DNA of 64,000 nt, from assembly GCA_964472875.1 (NCBI GenBank), contig CAYYMD010000001.1, forward strand, positions 1-64,000, given 5' to 3'. Within the stretch, counting starts at the first letter, position 1. Every line of letters begins with the position of its first letter. Positions 42,635-50,464 of this stretch are shown here, piece after piece. The position numbers and the translations under genes were made by a program. Below the pieces are notes generated by a model. The model did no database searches and was not told the DNA's origin. It was given only the letters and a program-made list of their open reading frames with translations. This stretch comes from CAYYMD01 sp964472875 (GTDB taxonomy: Bacteria; Planctomycetota; Phycisphaerae; SM23-33).

Positions 42635-43588
42635 TTATTCTTTATTCTCAGACTGGTCCTGTTGCTTGTTCTCGCTCTCTCCGGCTGCTTCACTATTGCC
42701 CTGTACAGGAGGTGATTCTTGTTCCGCTGTCTCCTGCGGTTCTGTTTTCTGTCCGGCAGTATTACGTTTTTCTCGCGGCTGTTTCTTTGCAACTTTTTCA
42801 GCCTTAGTCTCCTGCGGCGACTGCTCGGCCTTTTCGGTGGTTTTCCTCTGTCCCCGCTTTGGCCCACCTTGCCCGGTGGATTTTTTCTGGCGTCGTCGTC
42901 GCGCCCGGGTCATTGCCGATTTGCGATCCGATTCTTCCTCGCTTTCCTGTTCGGCAAACATGCCCTTATAAACCCAAACTTTGACGCCCACAGTTCCGTA
43001 AGTCGTGAACGATGTAGCCCGGCCGTAATCTACGTTGGCCTCAAGCGTGTGGAGTGGAATACTTCCTTCAATCACAGACTCAGTTCGGGCTATTTCGGCC
43101 CCGCCGAGACGGCCTGATATTATAATTTTTACGCCCTTGGCGCCGGCCTGGGTTGCCGATTCGGCACGCTGCCTGATTACTCGCCTGAAGCCCGCCCTAC
43201 GTTTCAGCTGTTCGGCTATAGACTCGGCTATCAACTGGGCGTCGAGATCCGGGTCGCGAACCTCTACGATATTAATGTTTACCTGCCTGTCGGTCAGTTC
43301 TTCCAGAGCCGCACGGAGTTTTTCAACTTCGGCGCCCTTGGGGCCTATTACCAGTCCGGGCCTGGCGGCTTTAATTATTATTCGCACCTCTTCGCGGGTG
43401 CGCTCAATCTCCACTGCGCTTATGGCAGCGTAAGGCGGCTGACGGTTCAGCCGCTGATCTATGAACCTGCGAATATGTTCATCCTCTACGATGAACTCTC
43501 CGAAGTTCGCCTTTGGGGCGAACCATCGGCTCTTCCAGCCAATTGTTACGCCTGTTCTGAATCCTATTGGCGATACTTTTTGTCCCAT
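42635..43588 (-). CDS. rpsC: 30S ribosomal protein S3 with long C-terminal tail
   Basis: S3 forms part of the mRNA entry channel and unwinds mRNA. Residues 1-215 are standard S3 with the KH motif region GLVIGPKGAEVEKLRAALEE and the C-terminal lobe VIEGSIPLHTLEANVDYG. About 100 extra residues follow, mixed basic and acidic and rich in Lys, Glu, Gln and Thr, ending in ...SENKE. The total of 317 residues compares with about 215-235 in E. coli. The tail is probably disordered and lies near the mRNA entry. rplQ and rplL show similar extensions. Confidence 0.97.
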   Translation of the reverse strand: MGQKVSPIGFRTGVTIGWKSRWFAPKANFGEFIVEDEHIRRFIDQRLNRQPPYAAISAVEIERTREEVRIIIKAARPGLVIGPKGAEVEKLRAALEELTDRQVNINIVEVRDPDLDAQLIAESIAEQLKRRAGFRRVIRQRAESATQAGAKGVKIIISGRLGGAEIARTESVIEGSIPLHTLEANVDYGRATSFTTYGTVGVKVWVYKGMFAEQESEEESDRKSAMTRARRRRQKKSTGQGGPKRGQRKTTEKAEQSPQETKAEKVAKKQPREKRNTAGQKTEPQETAEQESPPVQGNSEAAGESENKQQDQSENKE

Positions 43589-43590
43589 AT

Positions 43591-43920
43591 TTACTCCACT
43601 TCCACGACTACAGTAATGTGGCTGGTCGGTTTGTTAATGGGATGGGCCCGGCCTCTGTCCTTGGGCCGCCACCTTCGCAAACTTATACCCTGATCGATAC
43701 GGGCGTCGTATATATATAACCTGTCCACGTCTGCCTCTGCCTCGTCCGCATTGGCCACTGCGCTGTTGAGCACCTTACTGATCATTCCCGCAGCTCTGTC
43801 GGGCATGAACTTCAGCATGTTCAGAGCATCCTGAACATCCAGGCCGCGAATCATATTCGCCACCGGCCGCGCCTTGCGCGGGCTTATTCGTGCATATCTG
43901 TGTATTGCCTGCCAGGGCAT
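43591..43920 (-). CDS. rplV: 50S ribosomal protein L22
   Basis: L22 contacts all 23S domains and reaches the exit tunnel. The 109-residue product has RYARISPRKARPVANMIRGL and the beta-hairpin region ending GRAHPINKPTSHITVVVEVE. It is closely packed between rpsS and rpsC. Confidence 0.97.
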   Translation of the reverse strand: MPWQAIHRYARISPRKARPVANMIRGLDVQDALNMLKFMPDRAAGMISKVLNSAVANADEAEADVDRLYIYDARIDQGISLRRWRPKDRGRAHPINKPTSHITVVVEVE

Positions 43921-43930
43921 TATTAAATCC

Positions 43931-44209
43931 TTATCGTTTCACTTCGGGCTTTACGCCGCCATGACCGCGGAAACTGCGGGTGGGGCTGAACTCTCCGAGT
44001 TTGTGGCCCACCATTTCTTCTGTTACGAATACTTTCTGGTGTGTTTTGCCGTTGTGGACCATGAATGTATGTCCCACAAACTCCGGCACTATGGTGCAAG
44101 CGCGTGCCCAGGTTTTTATGGGCTGATCGCCTCCGGACTCTTTTATCCTTTGCACCTTCCGGAACAGTTTCTCGTCTACAAACGGTCCTTTTTTAACGCT
44201 TCTACTCAT
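43931..44209 (-). CDS. rpsS: 30S ribosomal protein S19
   Basis: S19 is in the 30S head and contacts S13. The 92-residue product starts MSRSVKKGPFVDEKLFRKV and has IVPEFVGHTFMVHNGKTH and KLGEFSPTRSFRGHGG. It follows rplB and precedes rplV. Confidence 0.97.
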   Translation of the reverse strand: MSRSVKKGPFVDEKLFRKVQRIKESGGDQPIKTWARACTIVPEFVGHTFMVHNGKTHQKVFVTEEMVGHKLGEFSPTRSFRGHGGVKPEVKR

Positions 44210-44229
44210 CGTTTATGCCTCTCGGCCTG

Positions 44230-45078
44230 TTATAATCTTGTCTGACCGGTTCGGACGTTTCTTCTACGTCTCAGTATCAGCCGGTTGGTGGTTTTATTTC
44301 TTTTTCTGGTCTTACCGCCTTTGGCGAGCTTTCCGGTCGCTGAACACGGATGTCTGCCTCCGGCCCGCCGTCCTTCACCTCCACCCATGGGATGGTCAAC
44401 AGGGTTCATCGTCGAGCCGCGAACGTGGGGCCTTCTACCCATATGTCTTTTGCGGCCTGCTTTGCCCCATCTTATGCCTGCATGATCAACATTGCCCAGC
44501 CGCCCTATCGTGGCACGGCACTTTGCGTTAACCATGCGCATTTCGCCGGATGGAAGAACCAGATGGGCGTACGTGCCTTCCCTGGCCACCAGTCTTGCAC
44601 CGGCACCGGCGGACCTCACCATGCTTCCACCGCGGCCGGGCGTCATTTCAATATTGTGAATTTCCATTCCCACCGGTATTTTTGAAAGCGGCATACAATG
44701 GCCTACTCTCGGCTCGGCCTCGTCACCCGAGCGGATTGTTGCGCCAACCTCCAAACGCTGCGGGGCCAGTATGTAATTCCTCTGCCCGTCCTCGTATTCA
44801 ATTAGTGCTATATTGCAGGTGCGGTTGGGATCATACTGAATACTCAGCACCCGGGCGGGCTGGTCATCTTTGTCCCGTTTGAAATCAATAAGGCGATACC
44901 TTCTTTTATGCCCGCCTCCGCGATGCCGGGAAGTAATTTTCCCGTGGTGGTTGCGGCCGCCGGTCTTTTTAACCGTACCCAGTAAATTCTTTTCCGGCTT
45001 GCTGTCTGTTACTTCCGTTCGGATGTTTACCGAACTAAAGCGGCGTCCTGCCGAGGTTTTTTTGTATTTCTTAATCAT
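44230..45078 (-). CDS. rplB: 50S ribosomal protein L2
   Basis: L2 is essential for peptidyl transferase activity and subunit joining. The 282-residue protein shows GRNHHGKITSRHRGGGHKRR, YAHLVLPSGEMRMV, then RPHVRGSTMNPVDHPMGGGE with the highly conserved His-rich loop. Length and position after rplW are standard. Confidence 0.98.
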   Translation of the reverse strand: MIKKYKKTSAGRRFSSVNIRTEVTDSKPEKNLLGTVKKTGGRNHHGKITSRHRGGGHKRRYRLIDFKRDKDDQPARVLSIQYDPNRTCNIALIEYEDGQRNYILAPQRLEVGATIRSGDEAEPRVGHCMPLSKIPVGMEIHNIEMTPGRGGSMVRSAGAGARLVAREGTYAHLVLPSGEMRMVNAKCRATIGRLGNVDHAGIRWGKAGRKRHMGRRPHVRGSTMNPVDHPMGGGEGRRAGGRHPCSATGKLAKGGKTRKRNKTTNRLILRRRRNVRTGQTRL

Positions 45079-45106
45079 TGCTTCACTTAACTTAGCTTGG
45101 TTTACG

Positions 45107-45394
45107 TCAGAATAAATCTATACGGTAATCCGGATGGAGCACCACCACGGCCTTTTTCCAATGTTTTGTCTTACCCCAGCGGTAACCTGTTCTGCGCGGT
45201 TTACCCTGCTGGTTTGCGGTGCGCACCTGCACGACCTTTACATCATAAATATTCTCTACCGCCTGTTTAATCTGTGCCTTGTTGGCCTGGGGCGTAACCT
45301 GGAATGCATAGGCATTATACGCAGAGGACTGATGCGTACTCTGCTCTGTAATCAGAGGGCGTATAATCACATTATATATATCTTGCTGTTTCAC
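45107..45394 (-). CDS. rplW: 50S ribosomal protein L23
   Basis: L23 forms part of the exit-site docking point for trigger factor and SRP. The start is taken as GTG at 45394, which overlaps the rplD stop as GTGA and has GGAG 9 bases upstream; this gives 95 residues starting VKQQDIYNVIIRPLITEQST. An open frame continues 34 codons further upstream inside rplD but is not needed. The conserved parts are FQVTPQANKAQIKQAVENIY and GKTKHWKKAVVVL. Confidence 0.94.
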   Translation of the reverse strand: MKQQDIYNVIIRPLITEQSTHQSSAYNAYAFQVTPQANKAQIKQAVENIYDVKVVQVRTANQQGKPRRTGYRWGKTKHWKKAVVVLHPDYRIDLF

Positions 45395-46020
45395 CGGTTC
45401 AAACTCCGATTTATCAGTTCCTGCATTGCCTGGGTTGTTATGATCATTTTCTGGCGAATAGCCACGTCGTATGCATTCAATTCTTCCGCTGAGCACACCG
45501 CAAGATCCTGCACGTTCCTGGCGCTCAGGTATACATTTCTGTCATGCTGCGGAAGGGCAAGCAGGCAAGAGCGATTTATGCTCAGTTTCTCGAGTACATC
45601 CGCTATTCGTGAGGTTTTCGGCTGTTCAATCTTCAATTCATCGAGTATCAGCAGGTCGCCGCCGATTATCTTGGCCAGCAGCGCCGATTTTAGGGCGGCT
45701 TTCCTCATCTTCTGCGGCATTTTATTGCGGGGCGGCCTTGAGTTTTTAGCAAAAGCCACGCCGCCGCCTCGAAGAATGTTTGTCCTTTTTGACCCTCGCC
45801 GAGCAAAGCCGGTGCCCTTCTGACGGAACATTTTATGCCTGGAGCCTTTTATTTCACCCCTACTGCGGGTCTTGGCGGTGCCCTGGTGCCTTTGGGCGTG
45901 GTAGGCGACCACAGCCTGCTTTAAAAGATCCGCGTTCACCTTCGAGCCGAATACGTCGTCATCCACCTTGAAGGTGTCAACCTCACGGCCTTCCATATTG
46001 TAAACAGGTACTTCCAGCAT
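45391..46020 (-). CDS. rplD: 50S ribosomal protein L4
   Basis: L4 lines the exit tunnel and in E. coli regulates the S10 operon. The 209-residue product has RSRGEIKGSRHKMFRQKGTG, then GSKRTNILRGGGVAF and the C-terminal lobe LYLSARNV-like NVYLSARNVQDLAV. It is coupled to rplW by a 4-base overlap. Confidence 0.97.
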   Translation of the reverse strand: MLEVPVYNMEGREVDTFKVDDDVFGSKVNADLLKQAVVAYHAQRHQGTAKTRSRGEIKGSRHKMFRQKGTGFARRGSKRTNILRGGGVAFAKNSRPPRNKMPQKMRKAALKSALLAKIIGGDLLILDELKIEQPKTSRIADVLEKLSINRSCLLALPQHDRNVYLSARNVQDLAVCSAEELNAYDVAIRQKMIITTQAMQELINRSLNR

Positions 46021-46038
46021 ATTCTCTTCTACATTCGC

Positions 46039-46698
46039 TTAGGATTTTCCCGGTGCGCCGACGGCCGGTCTTATAACCAGATATCCGCCGTTGGCGCCCG
46101 GAACTGCGCCTTTAATCAGCAGCAGATTATTCTCGCTGTCGATTCTGACCAGGGTATTGTTTTTAGAAGTTCTTCGTTCGCAGCCCATGTGTCCGGCCAT
46201 GCGCTTACCTTTTTTCAGTCCGCCGGTTTTACCGGCATTGCTGGCGTGCCCCGCAATAGACCCGGGTGAACGGTGCTTTCGTTCGACGCCGTGTGTGGCC
46301 AGCTGCCCTTTAAATCCATGCCGTTTCACTACACCGGCGAACCCTCTGCCCTTGGTGGTCCCTATTACGTCAACCTTGGAAACACCTTCGAGACATTCGA
46401 CCGTTATACTCTGGCCGGGTTTAACATCTTCCGCCGGTGAAGGCAGGCGAATTTCGCGAACAAAATTTTTGGGAGCGGTTCCGGCCCTGGCAGCATGGGC
46501 GATTTGTGGCTTAGTTGTACGGTGCGGTTTAACGTCCCCAAAGCCAAGCTGGACTGCGTCGTATCCGTCGGACTCGGTATTTTTTACCTGCAACACAGTG
46601 CAAGGTCCGGCCTGCACGACGGTCACCGGGTGCAAACGACCCTCATCGTCGTATACCTGCGTCATGCCTATTTTTTTTCCCAGTATCGCCTGCAGCAT
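46039..46698 (-). CDS. rplC: 50S ribosomal protein L3
   Basis: L3 is an early-assembly protein whose loop reaches the peptidyl transferase centre. The 219-residue product begins MLQAILGKKIGMTQVYDDEG and contains DVIGTTKGRGFAGVVKRHGF, RKHRSPGSIAG and GHMGCERRTSKN. It follows rpsJ, 10 bases away. Confidence 0.97.
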   Translation of the reverse strand: MLQAILGKKIGMTQVYDDEGRLHPVTVVQAGPCTVLQVKNTESDGYDAVQLGFGDVKPHRTTKPQIAHAARAGTAPKNFVREIRLPSPAEDVKPGQSITVECLEGVSKVDVIGTTKGRGFAGVVKRHGFKGQLATHGVERKHRSPGSIAGHASNAGKTGGLKKGKRMAGHMGCERRTSKNNTLVRIDSENNLLLIKGAVPGANGGYLVIRPAVGAPGKS

Positions 46699-46708
46699 GG
46701 TTTACTCG

Positions 46709-47017
46709 TTATGCCTTAATCTTGATGAATACACCGGCCGGAACCACCAGGCGGTTCAGTGCCTCTACGGTCCGTACGGTCGGCTCGTAAATATCTATTA
46801 TTCTTTTGTGTGTTCGTATTTCGAACTGCTCACGCGATTTCTTGTCTACGTGCGGGCTACGGAGCACAGTATATCTGCCTATGCGGGTCGGCAGCGGAAT
46901 AGGCCCTCTAACGCGTGCGCCGGTGCGTGTAGTGTGATCGACGATCTCTTTCGCCGAGGAATCCAGGGCCCTGTGGTCGTAGGCCTCCATCCGTATTCTT
47001 ATCTTATCTTGCACCAT
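46709..47017 (-). CDS. rpsJ: 30S ribosomal protein S10
   Basis: S10 is in the 30S head and partners NusB in antitermination. The 102-residue product contains IRMEAYDHRALDSSAKEIV, then RGPIPLPTRIGRYTVLRSPH and RTHKRIIDIYEPT. It is the first gene of the S10 operon; a putative promoter lies upstream at 47116-47143. Confidence 0.97.
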   Translation of the reverse strand: MVQDKIRIRMEAYDHRALDSSAKEIVDHTTRTGARVRGPIPLPTRIGRYTVLRSPHVDKKSREQFEIRTHKRIIDIYEPTVRTVEALNRLVVPAGVFIKIKA

Positions 47018-47115
47018 CTCTATCGCATTACCTTAAGGAAATTAATGAGGCTAAAGTATTCCGCCTTTTAATGCGCGCAGTTACACTACCCACGCGTCGA
47101 GCATAAAGTCCTATT

Positions 47116-47143
47116 AGGATATTAATTCTGACCATAAAGTCAA
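47116..47143 (-). promoter_or_regulatory. Candidate promoter of the S10 operon
   Basis: On the minus strand TTGACT (47143-47138) is separated by 16 bases from TATCCT (47121-47116). It lies in the 218-base spacer between fusA and rpsJ and would give a leader of about 90 bases before rpsJ. The rest of the spacer is AT-rich, with no coding sequence visible. Confidence 0.45.
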
Positions 47144-47235
47144 CGTTTAATGGGAAATTTTTTAAGAATTTATGCATATTTTTCGATTCTTCGATAATTC
47201 TCATCAATTCAATATTCATTTCGCCGTTATTCTTT

Positions 47236-49302
47236 CTATGATACGGCCACGTTTTCCGGTACTGGAGCGTATCTTTTGGGCTCCATTGTGCTGCTGCCGC
47301 GACCTCTGGTAATCGAACGCAGCCGCGTGGTGTAACCGAACATCTCAGCCAGCGGCACCTCGGCCGCTATAAGGCGGTATTTGCCTTTGTTCTGCAGGTG
47401 TTTGATCTCTGCACGTCTGGAGTTCAAATCCGCCGTGACTGCGCCGAGATATTCCTCAGGAACAGTTACCTGAAGCAGCATCAGCGGTTCAAGATATACA
47501 GGAGAGGCCTTTTTTACGGCCTCGTTGAAGGCAATGCTTCCTGCCTGCTGGAAAGCCACGTCGCTGCTGTCGACTGGATGGTGTTTGCCGTCCAGCAAAG
47601 TGATTTTTATGTTTTCCATCGGATATCCCGATAGCGGTCCGGCCGTCGCGGCGTCGCGGATGCCCCGCTCCACTGACGGTATAAACTCCTTGGGAATTAC
47701 CCCCCCCTTGGTTTTGTCTTCAAAAACCAGCGTTTGTTCATCTTCTTCAGGGTCAGGTTGGTGCGGTTCAATACGAATCTCCACCACGCCAAACTGGCCT
47801 CGCCCTCCTGTCTGCCGAACAAATCTGCCTTCGGCTTCTGCCGGCTTACGGATCGTTTCTTTATAAGCAACCATGGGTTTGCCAACTCTAACGTCAAGTC
47901 CCATCTCACGCAGAAGCTTGTTTCGTACGATCTCAAGATGCAGTTCACCCATACCTGATATTACCGTCTGGCCCGTTGCTTCGTCATAACGGAAGCGGAA
48001 TGTGGGATCCTCCCGCTGTAGAGATACAAGCGCCTCGGAGAGCTGCTGTTTCTCTGCATTTGTATGGGGCTCTATCGACATCGTTACGACCGGCTCGGGA
48101 AATTTCAATTTCTCGAGTAACACTGGCTCATGTGAATCGCACAGCGTATCGCCCGTCAGAGAGTTTTTCAGGCCCACCACCGCTACGATGTCCCCCGCCA
48201 CCGCTTGGTCTCTCCTGATACGCTTATCGGCGTGCATTTCCCATATGCGGGATACGATTTCTTTTTTGTCCTGGCTGCTGTTTAGTACGCGGGTCCCGGC
48301 CTTCAGGGTACCGCTGTATATTCGGATAAAATGAAGGTCGCCGTGTTGATCGGCTGTAATCTTGAAAACAAGTGCGGCAAATGGTGCTTCGGGGTCCGCT
48401 TTGCAGCTTATTTCCTGCGAGTTGTCAGAAATTTTCCTGCCCTGGACCGGCGGAACTTCAGGCGGAGAGGGAAGGTAGTTGACTATAGCGTCCAGAAGCG
48501 GGCGTACGCCCATGTGATTAAGCGCTGAGCCGCATAGTACCGCATGAAGCCGTCCGGTCAGCGTTCCCTGTCGAACCGCCGCGATTATATCATCTTCGGA
48601 AATTTCCTCGTCGTGGAGATACTTTTCCATAAGACGATCGTCGTATTCCGCGGCCTTTTCCAGCATTTCCATCCTCGCGGTTGCAACGGCGTCTTCGTAC
48701 TCAGCAGGTATGTCCTCTATTCTCATGGTAGTGGCGACTTTTTGCGGATCATAATAATATGCCTTTTGACGGATAAGGTCTATCTGTCCCCGAAAATCTT
48801 CACCGCTGCCGATCGGCAACTGGAGTATTATCGGCTGGGCCCTGAGCCGGGAACTGATGTCTTTGACCGCCATTTCGAAGTCCGCTCCCGGACGGTCCAT
48901 TTTATTTATAAAGCACAGTCGCGGCACTTTGTATCTGTTGGCCTGCGCCCAGACCGTCTCTGACTGCGCCTCCACACCCCCAGTGGCGCAGAAAACCACC
49001 ACCGCCCCGTCAAGTACGCGGAGCGAACGTTCCACTTCCACGGTAAAATCCACGTGCCCCGGCGTGTCTATCAGGTTGATGGTGTAGTCTTTCCAATTCA
49101 AGGTTGTTGCGGCCGAGGTTATGGTTATGCCGCGCTGCTGCTCCTCGGCCATGTAATCCATGACCGCTGTTCCTTCGTGCACCTCACCGATTTTGTACGT
49201 GCGCCCGGCGAAATACAGCACACGCTCGGTGACCGTAGTCTTGCCGGCGTCTATGTGTGCGGCTATGCCGATATTCCGAATTTGTTTAAGATTCTCTGCC
49301 AT
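47236..49302 (-). CDS. fusA: Translation elongation factor G
   Basis: EF-G drives translocation of tRNA and mRNA and, with RRF, recycles ribosomes. The G domain has AAHIDAGKT (P-loop), DTPGHVDF, and NKMDRPGADF. Domain II onward is complete, including domain IV with GKHHPVDSSDVAFQQAG. The ATG at 49302 yields 688 residues; a TTG four codons earlier is less likely. No Shine-Dalgarno sequence is apparent, and a small hairpin sits just upstream. The order rpsL-rpsG-fusA is conserved, but tuf is at the other end of the cluster (62737). Confidence 0.97.
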   Translation of the reverse strand: MAENLKQIRNIGIAAHIDAGKTTVTERVLYFAGRTYKIGEVHEGTAVMDYMAEEQQRGITITSAATTLNWKDYTINLIDTPGHVDFTVEVERSLRVLDGAVVVFCATGGVEAQSETVWAQANRYKVPRLCFINKMDRPGADFEMAVKDISSRLRAQPIILQLPIGSGEDFRGQIDLIRQKAYYYDPQKVATTMRIEDIPAEYEDAVATARMEMLEKAAEYDDRLMEKYLHDEEISEDDIIAAVRQGTLTGRLHAVLCGSALNHMGVRPLLDAIVNYLPSPPEVPPVQGRKISDNSQEISCKADPEAPFAALVFKITADQHGDLHFIRIYSGTLKAGTRVLNSSQDKKEIVSRIWEMHADKRIRRDQAVAGDIVAVVGLKNSLTGDTLCDSHEPVLLEKLKFPEPVVTMSIEPHTNAEKQQLSEALVSLQREDPTFRFRYDEATGQTVISGMGELHLEIVRNKLLREMGLDVRVGKPMVAYKETIRKPAEAEGRFVRQTGGRGQFGVVEIRIEPHQPDPEEDEQTLVFEDKTKGGVIPKEFIPSVERGIRDAATAGPLSGYPMENIKITLLDGKHHPVDSSDVAFQQAGSIAFNEAVKKASPVYLEPLMLLQVTVPEEYLGAVTADLNSRRAEIKHLQNKGKYRLIAAEVPLAEMFGYTTRLRSITRGRGSSTMEPKRYAPVPENVAVS

Positions 49303-49473
49303 ATTAATAATCAACTTGCGGATAGTTCCGCAGGAAATACGAAATTACGATGTCGTGAAGACAAACTCCTCACAAACGACATTTACTACAATTTGCCGAC
49401 CTTAGAGCAGGTCGCCCGGATTGTTCTTACCTCTTTGTTCCCCCGCTGACAAAAGTCCCGGTGGTCGATGCGA

Positions 49474-49950
49474 CTACCAGGCAAAGTGTGCAAAGGCCTT
49501 GTTCGCCTCCGCCATCCTGTGCACGTTCTCTCGTGTCTGCATAGCGGCGCCTTCGCGTTTGTAAGCGGCGATGAGTTCGTCGGCCAGTCGCTGGCACGTT
49601 CTGTTTCCGCCCCCGGCGTAGATGGCCTGTTTAATCCATCTAATAGCCAGCGAAAGTTTACGTTTCTCACTGACCGGAGTGGGAACCTGATAACTGGCAC
49701 CGCCGACACGCTTTGAACGAACCTCAATCATCGGCTTAATGTTCTCTATCGCCTTTTCGAATACTTCTATTGGTTCGGCGTCCTTGACCTTCTTATCAAT
49801 TATATCCATTGCATCGTAAAACACACGCTGCGCCACGGCTTTTTTGCCGTCGCTCATGATGCAATTGACGAATTTGCTCACGAGTTTGCTTTTATACCTC
49901 GGGTCGGGCTTTAACTGTATCGTCGATGCTGTCCACTTTTTGTATGCCAT
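49474..49950 (-). CDS. rpsG: 30S ribosomal protein S7
   Basis: S7 nucleates 30S head assembly and shapes the E site. The 158-residue product contains SKLVSKFVNCIMSDGKKAVA, VRSKRVGGASYQVPTPVS, then RTCQRLADELIAAYKREGAA and REN-VHRMAEANKAFAHFAW at its end. It precedes fusA by 171 bases. Confidence 0.97.
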   Translation of the reverse strand: MAYKKWTASTIQLKPDPRYKSKLVSKFVNCIMSDGKKAVAQRVFYDAMDIIDKKVKDAEPIEVFEKAIENIKPMIEVRSKRVGGASYQVPTPVSEKRKLSLAIRWIKQAIYAGGGNRTCQRLADELIAAYKREGAAMQTRENVHRMAEANKAFAHFAW

Positions 49951-50002
49951 AATATTTTACTTACTCTCCGCTACCTGCGTTCAACGCGGCGGTGCATCCG
50001 TG

Positions 50003-50374
50003 TCATTTCGGTCTGGTAGTTCCGTACTTACTCCTGCCCTGCTTGCGTTCCTCGACACCAAGAGTGTCCATAGTTCCGCGGACGACATGGTACCGAACGC
50101 CGGGAAGGTCTCGCACCCTGCCGCCACGCACCAGGACGATGCTGTGTTCCTGAAGGTTATGATCTATGCCGGGAATATACGCAGTAACTTCCCGGCCGTT
50201 ACTGAGCCGCACACGCGCCACCTTTCTAAGCGCAGAGTTCGGCTTCTTGGGCGTCACCGTCTTAACCGCAAGGCACACGCCTCGCTTCTGGGGAGATTCC
50301 TCCAGCGCGACGTTCTTTTTCTTTACTCGCTGTTTCTTTCGTTTTTTCCGAACTAACTGATTTACAGTAGGCAT
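50003..50374 (-). CDS. rpsL: 30S ribosomal protein S12
   Basis: S12 controls decoding accuracy. The 123-residue product contains TPKKPNSALRKVARVRL, with Lys at the streptomycin-determining site of the first loop, and PGIDHNLQEHSIVLVRGGRV, with the conserved second loop PGVRYHVVRG. It lies 90 bases downstream of the rpoC stop; the spacer holds no convincing promoter. Confidence 0.97.
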   Translation of the reverse strand: MPTVNQLVRKKRKKQRVKKKNVALEESPQKRGVCLAVKTVTPKKPNSALRKVARVRLSNGREVTAYIPGIDHNLQEHSIVLVRGGRVRDLPGVRYHVVRGTMDTLGVEERKQGRSKYGTTRPK

Positions 50375-50464
50375 AAATACCTCGAATCTTTCCTTACAGT
50401 TATATTTTTACAACCGCCCGTAGTCTCGGACAACTCGAATACGCGTATAGTACGGCTCCGACGG

